A DNA stretch of 64,000 bases from Actinomycetota bacterium (GCA_027313705.1 DAHVDE010000008.1:40470-104469); one strand, 5' to 3'. Numbered from the stretch's first letter, positions 34,155 through 43,863 are shown. The notes: a model not told the origin generated them from the sequence alone. Translations and numbers: made by a program.

Positions 34155-34643
34155 ATGAGTCACGACGACCGCCCGGAGGGTCTAGCGGCGTGGACTGATC
34201 TGTGCAATATCGTGGACTCCGTCCGGCTGGCCCTGAACAGGGAGCTCCTGCAGCAGGCCGGGGTAACGCTCGCCGAGAATCTCGTCCTGTGCCACGTGGC
34301 CATGGCTCCCGGACAGCGGCTTCGCATGATAGACATCGCGCAGTTGCTCGCAATCGGCAAAAGCGCGGTGACCAAGACCGTCGACCGTCTTGAGGAGCGC
34401 GGGCTGCTCACCAGGAGCAGGGACAGCGCGGACCGCAGGACCATTTACGCAGTGCTCACGCCGCAAGGAGCGAAGGTATTCGGGCAGACTCAGCCCGTGT
34501 ACGTCGGCGCGGTCGGCCGCTATTTCTCCGGTCTTCTGACTGAAACCGAACTTGCCAGCCTGCGGCACGCATCGGACCGGCTCAAGGCCGAAGTGCCCGG
34601 CTCCGTGACCCGTTCCCCGCAAACCGCAAAGGGCATGCACTGA
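34155..34643 (+). CDS. MarR-family transcriptional regulator (2)
   Basis: 162 residues. Winged helix with LRMIDIAQLLAIGKSAVTKTVDRLEERGLLTRSRDSADRRTIYAVLT and helical ends for dimerisation. Divergent from the small Cys protein/WrbA pair, across the 27-base palindrome at 34079-34105, so most likely an autoregulated repressor of that pair that responds to phenolic or quinone stress. Distinct in sequence from the MarR at 28650. Confidence 0.88.
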   Translation: MSHDDRPEGLAAWTDLCNIVDSVRLALNRELLQQAGVTLAENLVLCHVAMAPGQRLRMIDIAQLLAIGKSAVTKTVDRLEERGLLTRSRDSADRRTIYAVLTPQGAKVFGQTQPVYVGAVGRYFSGLLTETELASLRHASDRLKAEVPGSVTRSPQTAKGMH

Positions 34644-34691
34644 CCGTGCGACTCGCGCTGAAGGCGACTGCGAGTGACCAGGTCCGTTCCT

Positions 34692-36053
34692 TCAGATGGC
34701 GACTACGCAGTTATCGGCACTGTCGCGCATGACGCTGACGATGCCGGCCGTGCCGTCGCTGAAGAACCTGGAGAACAGGCCGGCCGGGCGCCCGCCGAAC
34801 AGCAGCGGCCCGAACACCGGGGCGACGTCGGCATCGTGAACCTCATCGGCGCCGTCGGCGATCATCGCCAGCCGGCACGACCTCGGCTCGACGAAGGCCT
34901 GCACGACGCTCGTTCCGGCCCTGGCGGCCTCGGTCACGGCGGCTTCCCAGGCCGGCTGGCTGGCCTGGTTGCCGATGACGACCTGCTGGCCGCTCATGCC
35001 CAGGCTGCTCTTGAGCACGAGGGACTCGCGGCTGCCGACGGCGAACGGGACGAGGTCGACGTCGCGGTTGCCCATGGTCGTCCGCCGGTCGGCGAGGATC
35101 CTGGTCCACGGCAGATGCGCGGCCACTAGTGCCCGCTCGGCGGCGCTCATCCACGGCCTGCCCTCAGACAGCAAGCCCATTGTCAGCTTGCTGGACAAGA
35201 ACGTGGAGGTCTGGGTATTCACCAGCAGGCAGCCGTGATCCAGTGCGGCTTGGACCGGCGCGGTGTCGATGCCGAGCTCGGTCCAGTCGGGGATGGTGAA
35301 GTTCCGCAGGCCGAGCGGGTAACGCAGCTGCGGCGGGCAGTCCCAGGCCTGGTGCAGGTCCTCAGGCTCGAAGAAACGCGCGGTGAGGCCAACGTTGTTG
35401 AAGTACTCGGCTTCGAGGTCGAAATACCTGGTGGACTCCACTTTCTGGTCGCGGGCGCTGCCCGTCATCGCGACCCTGGGCGCGACGCCGAGCTCGGCGC
35501 TCAGCGCGCGGAACATCCCGGCGCGAACGGCGAACGGATCGGTAGAGCTGAACGGCACCCGGCCTTCTTCGTCGGCGTAGAGCTTGCGCCACACCTCAAG
35601 GCGGCAGTGCGTCTCCACTGGCCCGCCGATCGCCGCGCTGACGTTGAACTCGAGGAACTGCGGACCGTCAGGTCCGATGACGATGTCCGGCCGCGCCACC
35701 ATGTCCGCGTACCGTTCCTCGGTGAACTGGTCATCGGCAAATAGCTGGTGCTCGCTGGGCGGCATCTGGTACGCGGCCAGCCGCCCGCCGGTCGTGTCCG
35801 CGCTCTCCAGTGCCGCCCGGCGTACCAAGTCGAGCAGGGCGGCGGTCAGCCGGAAAAGCTGGGCGTAAGAGGCCCTGGGCAGCGCGATCGGCGCGGCGGG
35901 CAGCACCGGCTGATACGGCCAGCCTGTGTCGCGGATCTCGTGGCGCAGCATCTCCCTGATGGTGCCGGCGGACGCCGCAGGCGCCAGCCGGCGGCGTCCG
36001 AACCACCGGTGACTGCTGGCCGACCCGGTGCTGATGTCCTCGATTGGGTTCAT
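34692..36053 (-). CDS. Predicted ATP-grasp-type amide ligase (uncertain)
   Basis: 453 residues. No membrane segments. The middle (IVIGPDGPQFLEFNVSAAIGGPVETH) and the C-terminal half (LVLKSSLGMSGQQVVIGNQ ... SVVQAFVEPRSCRL) resemble the glycine-rich and ATP-binding loops of glutathionylspermidine-synthase-like or other ATP-grasp ligases, with the 'K.S.GMSG' loop as nucleotide grip. Such enzymes join a carboxylate and an amine using ATP. It diverges from the MaoC gene and sits beside the alpha-oxoamine synthase operon; a peptide-bond-forming step would fit. The family call is from pattern only. Confidence 0.55.
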   Translation of the reverse strand: MNPIEDISTGSASSHRWFGRRRLAPAASAGTIREMLRHEIRDTGWPYQPVLPAAPIALPRASYAQLFRLTAALLDLVRRAALESADTTGGRLAAYQMPPSEHQLFADDQFTEERYADMVARPDIVIGPDGPQFLEFNVSAAIGGPVETHCRLEVWRKLYADEEGRVPFSSTDPFAVRAGMFRALSAELGVAPRVAMTGSARDQKVESTRYFDLEAEYFNNVGLTARFFEPEDLHQAWDCPPQLRYPLGLRNFTIPDWTELGIDTAPVQAALDHGCLLVNTQTSTFLSSKLTMGLLSEGRPWMSAAERALVAAHLPWTRILADRRTTMGNRDVDLVPFAVGSRESLVLKSSLGMSGQQVVIGNQASQPAWEAAVTEAARAGTSVVQAFVEPRSCRLAMIADGADEVHDADVAPVFGPLLFGGRPAGLFSRFFSDGTAGIVSVMRDSADNCVVAI

Positions 36054-36108
36054 CCGTCCTCTTCCGGCGTTACGGTCTGAATATCCATCTCACGAAGGAG
36101 CACGACGC

Positions 36109-36600
36109 ATGACCTTACGCCGCGTAGACGACAATGAGTACGTCGAGGAGCATGGCGGTGATTACGAGGATTTCGAGCCCGGAATGGTGATCAGGCACTG
36201 GCCGGGCCGGACGATTTCCGAGGTCGATAACACCTGGCTGACCCTGCTGACCATGAATCAGCACCCGCTGCATTTTGACCAGCACTACGCCCAGGCCGCT
36301 GAGTACGGCCGGATCCTGGTCAACAGCGGGATAACCCTGTGCCTGATCGGGGGCATGACGGTGCAGGCGCTCTCGGCCAGGGCGGTGGCCAATCTCGGCT
36401 GGGACCGGGTCAGGTTGCGCGATCCTGTCTTCGTCGGCGACACGCTGTACGCGACCAGCCGGATCCTCGGCAAACGGCTGTCCGCCTCCCGGCCTGGCAA
36501 CGGCATCATCACCGCGGAGACTACGGGCACCAAGTCGACCGGCGAGACGGTCATCGTGTTCGAGCGCTCGTTCCTGGTTCGCTGCCGCGAGACCGGCTGA
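36109..36600 (+). CDS. MaoC-like hydratase/dehydratase
   Basis: 163 residues from ATG 36109 (GAAGGAG nine bases before it; the 36028 start in the track overlaps the divergent gene). Hot-dog fold with FEPGMVIRHWPGRTISEVDNTWLTLLTMNQHPLHFD, carrying the catalytic Asp and His of the D..x..H pattern, and VRLRDPVFVGDTLYATSRI. It resembles mesaconyl/beta-methylmalyl-CoA dehydratases. Converging on the OCD gene three bases away, it should act with the HpcH/HpaI lyase of the operon: lyase makes a malyl-type CoA ester, MaoC dehydrates it. Confidence 0.85.
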   Translation: MTLRRVDDNEYVEEHGGDYEDFEPGMVIRHWPGRTISEVDNTWLTLLTMNQHPLHFDQHYAQAAEYGRILVNSGITLCLIGGMTVQALSARAVANLGWDRVRLRDPVFVGDTLYATSRILGKRLSASRPGNGIITAETTGTKSTGETVIVFERSFLVRCRETG

Positions 36601-36603
36601 CGC

Positions 36604-37566
36604 TCAGTCAGGGATACCGAGTGCTTCGAAGATGGCCGCCGCCGCGGCCGTGTCCTCCACCGCCATCCCCACCGAGCGGAACACCGAGGTGAGCCGCCGG
36701 GCTCCGGCCTGGCGGCCCGGCACAGCACCGAGTTCGTGCAACTGGTCCAGGCCGGTCAGCCCGGCTGCGATCGCGGCCCTGATCTCGCCGGCCTCCGCGA
36801 GCGCCGCGGCTCGTTCCTCCACGACGACCAGCGCGCCGGCCAGCAGGGCGGGATCGACCTCGATCGCGTTCTCGTGGGTGCCGCCGATCACGTTCAGGTG
36901 CGCTCCTTGAGTCACCCAGCCGGCCAGGACCAGCGGCCTTCGGCCGTCCGTGGCGGTCGCCGTGCAGATGACCTCGGCGTCGGTCACCGCGTCCCTTACC
37001 GTGTCGCACACCGTGACCTTGACCGGGCGCTCAGCGGTGCCGGTCATCCACTCAGCGAAGGCTTCCGCGCTTGCCCGGGTACGGGAGACCACCCGGACCG
37101 ACCGGATCGGAAGGACCGCGCGGACGGCCCGCGCCACCGCGCGCGCCTGTACCCCGGCGCCCACGATGGCCAGGTCGCTGGCATCCTCGCTGGCGCACAG
37201 CCTGGTCGCCAGGCCCGCGACCGCTCCGGTACGGATCGCCGTCAGCTCAGCACCGTCAAGCAGCGCCATGATCCGCCCGGTCGCCAGGTCGGTCAGCACG
37301 GCGACACCGTCGATGAGCGGCAGCCCGCGGCCCGGGTTGCCTGGGGTGAGGGTGGTGATCTTGACGCAGCCGACACCACGCTGCTCCCAGAGCGCCGGGC
37401 CGACGACGAGTTGCCGGCCGGCACCGTGCTCGATGACCGTGCGGCCGCGGGAAGGGACCGAGCCTGCCGACAGGCCGGCGAACGCCTCGGCCAGAGCGTC
37501 CATCACCCGCATCAGCACGCTCGTCCCTGCCATATCGCGCGCGCCGATCAGCGCTGGGCAGGTCAC
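36604..37566 (-). CDS. Ornithine cyclodeaminase/mu-crystallin family protein
   Basis: 320 residues from GTG 37566 (GTGA overlap with the gene before). NAD(P)-binding fold with [17 protein letters not shown]; substrate-side residues in [15 protein letters not shown] (Lys) and [14 protein letters not shown] (Arg); C-terminal [15 protein letters not shown]. Members include ornithine cyclodeaminases, ketimine reductases and SbnB/alanine-dehydrogenase-like enzymes. Last gene of the seven-gene operon; it may make or reduce an imine or supply an unusual amino acid. Confidence 0.88.
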   Translation of the reverse strand: MTCPALIGARDMAGTSVLMRVMDALAEAFAGLSAGSVPSRGRTVIEHGAGRQLVVGPALWEQRGVGCVKITTLTPGNPGRGLPLIDGVAVLTDLATGRIMALLDGAELTAIRTGAVAGLATRLCASEDASDLAIVGAGVQARAVARAVRAVLPIRSVRVVSRTRASAEAFAEWMTGTAERPVKVTVCDTVRDAVTDAEVICTATATDGRRPLVLAGWVTQGAHLNVIGGTHENAIEVDPALLAGALVVVEERAAALAEAGEIRAAIAAGLTGLDQLHELGAVPGRQAGARRLTSVFRSVGMAVEDTAAAAAIFEALGIPD

Positions 37567-38576
37567 GCGGCGTTCCCGCGGCGGCCGCTGAGCTCCGCCG
37601 CGACTCCGATGATCAGATCCTCCTGCCCGGCGATGGCCTGCCGCCTGCCCAGTTCGAAGAACACATCGCGCGGATCGATCCCGGCTCGCCTGGACTGATC
37701 GAGAACCTGATGCTTGAAACCGGAGAAGACCCCGGCCAGCCCGCTGACGATGCTGATCGAGTCGGTGACCGGCGGTGCGGACATCAGCTCACGTCCAGCG
37801 AAGTCGGCGGCGTCAAGCAGTCCGTACAGGTCGATGCCGGTCGGAAAACCGCTGCGCTCAAGCACGGGCACCAGCACCTCAAGCTGGGTGTTGCCAGCGC
37901 CGGCCCCGAAGCCGCGGGCACAGCCGTCGATGATGCGCGCCCCGGCCTCGGCTGCGGCAACGGAGTTCGCGACGGCCATCCCGAGGTTGTTGTGCCCGTG
38001 AAAGATCACCGGCACATCGGTCGCCGCGCCGATCGCACCGATTCGCTCGGTCACGTCCGCGGGCAGGAAGTGGCCGGCCGAATCCATGATGCCCACCGCC
38101 CGTGCCCCGTAGCGAACGGCCAGGGCAGCCTGGCTGGCGAGTTCGGCCGGGGTGGCCATATGACTCATCATCAGTACGCAGTGGGCTTCGGCACCCGCTT
38201 CGGCAAGAAAGCCCAGATGCCGTTCGGCCAGCGTCATCTCGGTGCAGTGAACGCCGATCCTGATGACATCGGCACCGTGGGCCATGGCGCGGCGCAGATC
38301 ATCGGAGGTACCCCAGCCAGGCAGCATGAACACGCCCATCTTGACGTGCGCAAGTGCGTCCCGCACGGTCGACAGCATGAGGTCGTCGCTGACGGCGCTG
38401 CGTCCCACCTGCAGCGAGGACGCGCCAAGCCCGTTGCCGTGCCCGACCTCTACGACCGGGATCCCGGCCTTGTCGGCCGCCTCCGCGTATCCGCGCAGCG
38501 CCGTCACGCTGAGCTGGTGACGGACCGCATGCTGGCCGTCGCGGAGCGTCGGGTCGTGGATCAGCACCGCGCTCAC
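37563..38576 (-). CDS. 4-Hydroxy-2-oxoacid aldolase (DmpG/MhpE type)
   Basis: 337 residues from GTG 38576. HMGL-like TIM barrel: [15 protein letters not shown] (metal Asp and Arg), metal His pair [12 protein letters not shown], and the C-terminal communication domain of the DmpG/BphI group. Splits or forms 4-hydroxy-2-oxoacids from pyruvate and an aldehyde, with aldehyde channelled to a partner dehydrogenase, which is encoded immediately before it with a 4-base overlap. In this setting it may supply an acyl-CoA starter rather than degrade aromatics (no meta-cleavage genes nearby). Confidence 0.92.
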   Translation of the reverse strand: MSAVLIHDPTLRDGQHAVRHQLSVTALRGYAEAADKAGIPVVEVGHGNGLGASSLQVGRSAVSDDLMLSTVRDALAHVKMGVFMLPGWGTSDDLRRAMAHGADVIRIGVHCTEMTLAERHLGFLAEAGAEAHCVLMMSHMATPAELASQAALAVRYGARAVGIMDSAGHFLPADVTERIGAIGAATDVPVIFHGHNNLGMAVANSVAAAEAGARIIDGCARGFGAGAGNTQLEVLVPVLERSGFPTGIDLYGLLDAADFAGRELMSAPPVTDSISIVSGLAGVFSGFKHQVLDQSRRAGIDPRDVFFELGRRQAIAGQEDLIIGVAAELSGRRGNAA

Positions 38577-39508
38577 CTGGGCACCACGGTCCTGGCCGCG
38601 AACAGGAGCCTGGCGGCGTGCTGCTCGGCGACCAAGATGGCGGCCGAGTTGATGATGTCCAGGTTCCCGGCGTAACCGGGCAGCACGTCACTGTCGGCCA
38701 TGACCTCGATGCAGACGGCCACCTGATCGCCGTTCACCGCGCAGTCGATGACCTCGTATCCTGGCGCGAACCTCCGCACCTGCGTTGCGGCGTCCGCAAC
38801 CACGGCAGCTACCAGCCCGGAGTCTGGCTCGTCGCCGGCGATGATCGCGTGGACGGTGGTCCTGAAGGTGGCCGGCGGCACGGCCGGGCTGATGTTCAGT
38901 ATCGCCTTCGTGTCAAGGACGCCGCTGAAGGTCGTGATCGCGTGCTGGGTCGTCCGCACGTACTCGTCGAGATTGAGGCGGGTGGCCCGCCCCGCGATCT
39001 CGCTGGCTACCGTGGAGACCACCTCGATATAGGCCACTTCGAAATTCCTGGCGAGCGCGTGCGCGACCGGGATCGACGCCTGTCCGCCGCAGCTGATCAG
39101 GCCGACGTCGCGCGCGGCGGGCGCATGCATTCCGGTCACGGTCGGCACCACCATCTGGCCCATCCGGCTGGGGGTGAGGTCGACCAGCAGCGTGTCGAAC
39201 GGTCGCATCAGTTCGTGGTGCTCGATGTGGGACATCGCGTTCGTGGCGTCGAACACGACGTCAAAAGGACGCGGTGCCGCGATGATCGCGCCGATCCCGC
39301 CGGCGCTGACCGGGTAGCCGAGCCGGCTGGCATACCGCAGGCCAGCAGAGTCTGGATTTCGCCCGGCAACCAGCGCGCAGTCAAGGACTCCTGAGCGGTG
39401 AATCTTGCTGACCAGATCCTGGCCGATAGCCCCGGTACCGAGGACGGCGACGGCAGCCGGCATGCTGGTGCCCGGCCGCACGGCGGCGATATCTTCGCTG
39501 GTAGTCAT
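38573..39508 (-). CDS. Acylating aldehyde dehydrogenase (DmpF/MhpF type)
   Basis: 311 residues from ATG 39508, part of an ATGA overlap with the lyase gene, which decides the start over the 39559 one. Rossmann motif [13 protein letters not shown], catalytic Cys in [12 protein letters not shown], and the DATNAMSH segment. Oxidises acetaldehyde or propanal to the CoA ester with NAD and CoA; known partners form a complex with DmpG-type aldolases. Likely yields an acyl-CoA for the alpha-oxoamine synthase of the same operon. Confidence 0.92.
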   Translation of the reverse strand: MTTSEDIAAVRPGTSMPAAVAVLGTGAIGQDLVSKIHRSGVLDCALVAGRNPDSAGLRYASRLGYPVSAGGIGAIIAAPRPFDVVFDATNAMSHIEHHELMRPFDTLLVDLTPSRMGQMVVPTVTGMHAPAARDVGLISCGGQASIPVAHALARNFEVAYIEVVSTVASEIAGRATRLNLDEYVRTTQHAITTFSGVLDTKAILNISPAVPPATFRTTVHAIIAGDEPDSGLVAAVVADAATQVRRFAPGYEVIDCAVNGDQVAVCIEVMADSDVLPGYAGNLDIINSAAILVAEQHAARLLFAARTVVPR

Positions 39509-40389
39509 AGCCCGGCCTGCCGCCTTCCTGCACGGTCCTGGCCAAACCTGGCGGTCCATGCGTCTCCGGACGCCACGGTCGCGCGCGCCATCGCGGCGAA
39601 TGGCGGACCGACCATATTGCCGTCTAGCACCGCTATTCCGCCCTCGGCGGCAGCCACGGCATCGGTGATCCGCCGCGCTTGCCTTAAGCCGTCAGGATCG
39701 GGCCGCAGCGCCCGGTTGATCGCCGCCAGTTCGGCCGGATGCACCGTCACCTTGCCGTGGAAACCCATTTCACGGATCCTTTCGATCTCGGTCGCCAGGA
39801 CTTCAGGTTCGGCCAGCCGGAAGTTGGCCGTGTCGATGCAGGCAGTGCCGTACCTGGCGCAGGCCAGCGCCATTGCCTGCCGGGCGGCGAGCAATCCGGC
39901 CCAGGAGATCTCGATGCCGAGGATGGCTGCCAGGTCCGCCGAACCTAAGACGAGCCCGTCGGCGCTGGCGGCGATCGCGTCGATCTCGGCCACCGCCGCC
40001 GGGGTTTCCACGGTTACGAAGATGTCGGGGTGCGCTCCTGCCGAGTCGAGGACACCGCGCATCAGCGTGACCTCGGGCCCTGACCGCACCATCGTCATCA
40101 CGATCAGGCCGGGCTTGACACCGGACTCGGCGAGCATCATCAGGTCGCGGGACGCCTCGATGGTGCTGAACTCGTTGACGCGCACGCCGGTGTTCGCCGG
40201 CTCGGGCGCCTTCTCGAGCGCCGCGAGGCAGATTTCCCTGGCCGCCGCCTTCTTCTGCGGCGGGACACCGTCCTCCAGGTCGATCAGGTGTATGTCAGCG
40301 TCGTAAGACCAGGATTTCACGATCCGGTCAAGCGACAGCGCGGGCGTATACAAGATGCTGCGCGGAATGGCGCGGGTGGCGATGGTCAT
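39505..40389 (-). CDS. HpcH/HpaI-family CoA-ester lyase (CitE/malyl-CoA-lyase-like)
   Basis: 294 residues from ATG 40389 (ATGA overlap with the synthase gene; the longer 40452 start is inside that gene). TIM barrel with SILYTPALSLDRIVKSW, HLIDLEDGVPPQKK (metal Asp/Glu region), GVRVNEF (Arg), FVTVETPAAVAEID (Glu) and KVTVHPAEL. Family members make or cleave malyl-, methylmalyl- or citramalyl-CoA-type esters. In the ketomemicin pathway an aldolase of this class starts the carbonylmethylene unit from a 2-oxoacid and an acyl-CoA. Confidence 0.88.
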   Translation of the reverse strand: MTIATRAIPRSILYTPALSLDRIVKSWSYDADIHLIDLEDGVPPQKKAAAREICLAALEKAPEPANTGVRVNEFSTIEASRDLMMLAESGVKPGLIVMTMVRSGPEVTLMRGVLDSAGAHPDIFVTVETPAAVAEIDAIAASADGLVLGSADLAAILGIEISWAGLLAARQAMALACARYGTACIDTANFRLAEPEVLATEIERIREMGFHGKVTVHPAELAAINRALRPDPDGLRQARRITDAVAAAEGGIAVLDGNMVGPPFAAMARATVASGDAWTARFGQDRAGRRQAGL

Positions 40390-41639
40390 GAGGGCGTCTC
40401 CTCGGCTAGTTCGGTTGCCTGGCAAGCGCCTGCCTTCGCCAGCACCGCGCACAGATCACGAATCTGCTGGCTGGTCTGGCCGGCGCGAAGCATGACCCGG
40501 AGGCCGGCCGTGCCGCGAGCGACGATCGGGAAGAACACCGGCGAGACATAGAAGCCGGCCTCGAATACCCGCCGGCCCGCATGGATCACGGACTCGTCAC
40601 TAAATGGTATGACCCGGATCGGATATTCCGTTCCCGCATGGTCTGTCTTAAGGTAGGAGTCGAATAGCTGGATATTGGCCCGCAGCTTTCCCTGCAAAGC
40701 GGTCAGCTCCTCGGTTCTGTGAATGTCCGCTGAGGCCAGCGAGGCTCCGACGGCAGCGGTATTCATCGGCTGGGAGTAGCACAAGGCGCCGGCGAACCGC
40801 TCGATTACCCGCAGCGTCGCCTTCTGATAGCCGTCGAGCATGATCGCCGCGCCGCTGGTTCCGAACGCCTTGTTCAAGGTCGCGACCGTGATCGTCCGCT
40901 CGTCAAGCACGGGGCTGTGCGAGCGGATGTAGCCGACGCCGCGGTTACCGTATGCCGAGAGCGAATGCGAGTCGTCGTAGTACACGAGCAGGCCGTATTT
41001 CTCCTGCAGCCCGGCCAGTTCGAGCACCGGCGCGTATCCGCCGAGGCTGTCCGAGCCATCGACGACGTAGCAAACCCGCTCATGCCTTTTGCACATGTCC
41101 TCGATGAAATCGATGGAGTGATGATCACAGGTCGCGATCTCGGTCTCGTCGGCGCAGGCCGGCTTGGCGCCGGCCAGCGACACATGGCAGTTCTTGTCGA
41201 ACAGCATCAGCGGGCGGGTGCCGTTGCCGAGATGCCCGGAGGCGATCAGCGGCAGCAGGCCCGCGCTGGCGACCCCGGCTGAGATCGCGCAGACCACATC
41301 GGCGCTGAAGAGCTCGCCAAGTGACGCCTCTAGCTCAAGCAACGCCGGTATCTGCACGCGGCTGCGCGGAATGCAGTGATCCAGGACACCGAACCGGCGC
41401 AGAGCGGAGATCGCGCCTTCGATGACCTGAGGATGGGAGTCGAGGTCCAGGTAGGAGCAGCAGGTGAAGTTGACGAACTCGTGTCCTTCTGCGGTCCGCA
41501 GCACGCCGTTGTCAAGCTCGGCCACGATCCCGGCCAGCCCGTTGTCCTCGCAAGAGTCCCAGAATGCATTGCCGACGCCGACCGCCTTGTCGTTGTTGCG
41601 ATACCGATGGGCCGGCGTGATGGCCTGCTTGCCGGTCAT
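40386..41639 (-). CDS. PLP-dependent alpha-oxoamine synthase
   Basis: 417 residues from ATG 41639 (ATGA overlap with the JmjC-like gene). Fold-type I aminotransferase of the ALAS/KBL/AONS group: NFTCCSYLDLDSHPQV, PLP-stacking region with SAGVASAGLLPL, DDSHSLSAYGNRGVGY, and the probable PLP lysine in TLNKAFGTSGAAI. It joins an amino acid and an acyl-CoA with loss of CO2, giving an alpha-aminoketone. With the adjacent lyase, aldehyde dehydrogenase and MaoC genes it should form the ketone carbon chain of the product. Confidence 0.9.
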   Translation of the reverse strand: MTGKQAITPAHRYRNNDKAVGVGNAFWDSCEDNGLAGIVAELDNGVLRTAEGHEFVNFTCCSYLDLDSHPQVIEGAISALRRFGVLDHCIPRSRVQIPALLELEASLGELFSADVVCAISAGVASAGLLPLIASGHLGNGTRPLMLFDKNCHVSLAGAKPACADETEIATCDHHSIDFIEDMCKRHERVCYVVDGSDSLGGYAPVLELAGLQEKYGLLVYYDDSHSLSAYGNRGVGYIRSHSPVLDERTITVATLNKAFGTSGAAIMLDGYQKATLRVIERFAGALCYSQPMNTAAVGASLASADIHRTEELTALQGKLRANIQLFDSYLKTDHAGTEYPIRVIPFSDESVIHAGRRVFEAGFYVSPVFFPIVARGTAGLRVMLRAGQTSQQIRDLCAVLAKAGACQATELAEETPS

Positions 41640-42526
41640 CGGCCGCTCTCGGCGCGGTTTCCGGCTGGCTGGTAGTTGTAGACGCCCTTCAGCTTGCGGT
41701 AAGCAGCGGTATAGAGGGCCACGCCGAGCACGTACGGCCGCTGGAAGATCTTCGGATGACGCAGCCAGAAGTTGACGTTGATGTTCATCTCCTCGAGCGA
41801 TTCGGCCTGATGCCACCAGCCGAGCGGAAGGTAGAGCATCTGGCCGGGCTCCAGGATCAGCTCCCGGCGCTCGGCCAGCCTGGCTGCCAGCTTCGGGAAG
41901 CGCGCCCGGTCGACTTCGTCGAAGTCGAAGGCGCGGGACTTGTCACCGAAACCCCGCAGCACCGAACGCGGGTAGTACTCCCAGAACCCTGGCGGCGCGA
42001 TCACGAATCGCTTGCGGCCTTCCAGCGCGATATTGAAGTTCTCCAGCTCGTCGAAATGACTCTGGGTGAAGACGCCCCGGCGGTTGATCCACAGGTTGGC
42101 GGCGTTCAGCGAGCGCCGGTAGCCGAACATTTCCTCGGCATCGAAGCCCAGTACCGCGTTGACGTCTGCCGGGTTGTCGCGGATGTTGGACACGATCCGA
42201 TGCCATCTGCCCTGGCCGGCCTGGTACTTCTCGTCCTCGAAGAACTCCCTGAGCCGTATTTGCCTGGTGGTCCAGCGCTCGGTGTTCTGCTTGCTGCTCG
42301 GCTCTTCGAATAGGGTGACCGTCATCTCCCCGAGACGCTCGGCCACGCCCTCCCTGCCAAGGCCCTGAACGTCGTCAGGCAAGGTGATGACTACGGGGGT
42401 GTCTGCACGGAAAAGCGCCCGCTGTCCGAACGCGGTGAACTGGTCGAAACTGAGCCGCGGTACCGCGACGCCCGCGCTCCCGGTCTCACTCTTGTGAACG
42501 CTGGCCCCCAGATGTGCCGTGTTCAT
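41636..42526 (-). CDS. JmjC/cupin-8-like Fe(II)/2-oxoglutarate oxygenase
   Basis: 296 residues from ATG 42526 (AAAGGACAG upstream). Cupin-like domain with the facial-triad candidates HFDELENFNIALEGRKRFVIAPP (HxD) near residue 145 and LPLGWWHQAES (distal His) near 250, plus Lys/Arg for 2-oxoglutarate. Resembles small JmjC-type hydroxylases acting on peptides or amino acids. It lies 20 bases after the exporter gene and is followed by overlapping biosynthetic genes; a hydroxylation of the product is likely. Confidence 0.82.
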   Translation of the reverse strand: MNTAHLGASVHKSETGSAGVAVPRLSFDQFTAFGQRALFRADTPVVITLPDDVQGLGREGVAERLGEMTVTLFEEPSSKQNTERWTTRQIRLREFFEDEKYQAGQGRWHRIVSNIRDNPADVNAVLGFDAEEMFGYRRSLNAANLWINRRGVFTQSHFDELENFNIALEGRKRFVIAPPGFWEYYPRSVLRGFGDKSRAFDFDEVDRARFPKLAARLAERRELILEPGQMLYLPLGWWHQAESLEEMNINVNFWLRHPKIFQRPYVLGVALYTAAYRKLKGVYNYQPAGNRAESGR

Positions 42527-42546
42527 TGGCGCTGTCCTTTTCCTCG

Positions 42547-43836
42547 TTACCCGGTGATTCCTGATGCCTCCGCCATCACCGGCCTGCCTCGCAACGCCGA
42601 CTGGCACCCGATGGTCAGGCCCATCGCGATGGCTCCGCCGGCCACCGCCAGCCACGCCGCGGACCCGAATCCGCCCAGGCCTGCCACCCTTCCGGCGGCC
42701 GCAGTACCCAGCGCTATGCCGACCGAGCCGGTGCTCGTGAGCCAGGAGAATGCTTCTGACAGCGACTCCTCCCTGGCTAGCGCCTGGAGCAGGGTGGTGC
42801 CCGCGATCAAGGCCGGGGCGATGGCAAAGCCGGCGAGGACAGCAAGCAGATCCATCACGGCGAAGGAAGGCGCGAACGCCAGGGGCACCGCGCCAAGAGT
42901 CAGCAGACAGGTAGTGATGGCCAGCAGCCGCGCCTTAGGCAGCCGCCAGTCCCTTGCGCCGTAGAACGCGCCGCCGGTGAGGCTGCCAGCAGCCGTCAGT
43001 GCCAGCAGCACGCCGCCGAGTCCTGGTGCCCCTTGCTCTCTGGCGAACGCGATCATCGTGACGTCGACCGCGCCAAGCAGGAAGCCCATCCCTGCGTAGC
43101 AGACCATCAGCACCTGGACACCGGGCAGTGCGATCACCCGCCGCGGCTGACGCCGCCCAGGTATGGCGGCCACCGGTGCTGCGGCCACCGGTACTGCGGT
43201 GCTCCTGGCAACGGTCCCGATCGGGGGTTCTGAGCGGCCGTGCAGCGCGATGGTGATGAAGCCCACGGTGGCGAGCACGCCGCAGGCGACCAGGCCGGCG
43301 GCGGGATCTACGGCCGAAACCAGCAGCGCGACCAGCAGCGGGCCGAGCAGGAATACGGCCTCTTCCAGCATGGACTCAAGCGCGAAGGCCGTCTGCTGCA
43401 GCTTGCCGCTGACCAGCGTCGACCACCGCGCGAGCAAGAACGAGCCGAACGAGACCGAGGTACCTCCCGTGGCGACCGCCATGGCGAACACCAGCCAGAA
43501 CGGAGCCCGGGCCAGGATGGTCACCAGCAGCAGGCCGATCGCCAGGGCGTTGGCCGGGCATGCCGTCAGCAGCACTCGTCTCTGTCCGTAACGATCGGCC
43601 AGCCGCCCGACAGCCGGGCCGGTCACCGCCTGAGTGACCAGCATCACCGCCGACACCGCTCCGGCTTCCGCCAGCGATCCGGTGACCGCTGAGACCAGCA
43701 CCAGGACACTGATGGAGCGCATGGCGATCGGCAGCCGACCAGCCATTCCCCACAGCGCCAGGGTCGCAGCGCCAGGGACTCCCAGCAGCCTCAGGTAGGA
43801 CGATCCGAACCGGGAACCTAAGCTCTCGTCGGACAC
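42547..43836 (-). CDS. MFS transporter (12-helix)
   Basis: 429 residues with about twelve hydrophobic segments and the cytoplasmic motif GRLADRYGQRRVLL between helices 2 and 3. First gene of the operon with the JmjC-like and oxoamine synthase genes, so likely the exporter of their product. It is unlike the DHA2 exporters at 1-1100 and 25924-27471 in length and helix count. Confidence 0.88.
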   Translation of the reverse strand: MSDESLGSRFGSSYLRLLGVPGAATLALWGMAGRLPIAMRSISVLVLVSAVTGSLAEAGAVSAVMLVTQAVTGPAVGRLADRYGQRRVLLTACPANALAIGLLLVTILARAPFWLVFAMAVATGGTSVSFGSFLLARWSTLVSGKLQQTAFALESMLEEAVFLLGPLLVALLVSAVDPAAGLVACGVLATVGFITIALHGRSEPPIGTVARSTAVPVAAAPVAAIPGRRQPRRVIALPGVQVLMVCYAGMGFLLGAVDVTMIAFAREQGAPGLGGVLLALTAAGSLTGGAFYGARDWRLPKARLLAITTCLLTLGAVPLAFAPSFAVMDLLAVLAGFAIAPALIAGTTLLQALAREESLSEAFSWLTSTGSVGIALGTAAAGRVAGLGGFGSAAWLAVAGGAIAMGLTIGCQSALRGRPVMAEASGITG

Positions 43837-43863
43837 GTGCGCATGCTCCTGTCAGGCCAGACC

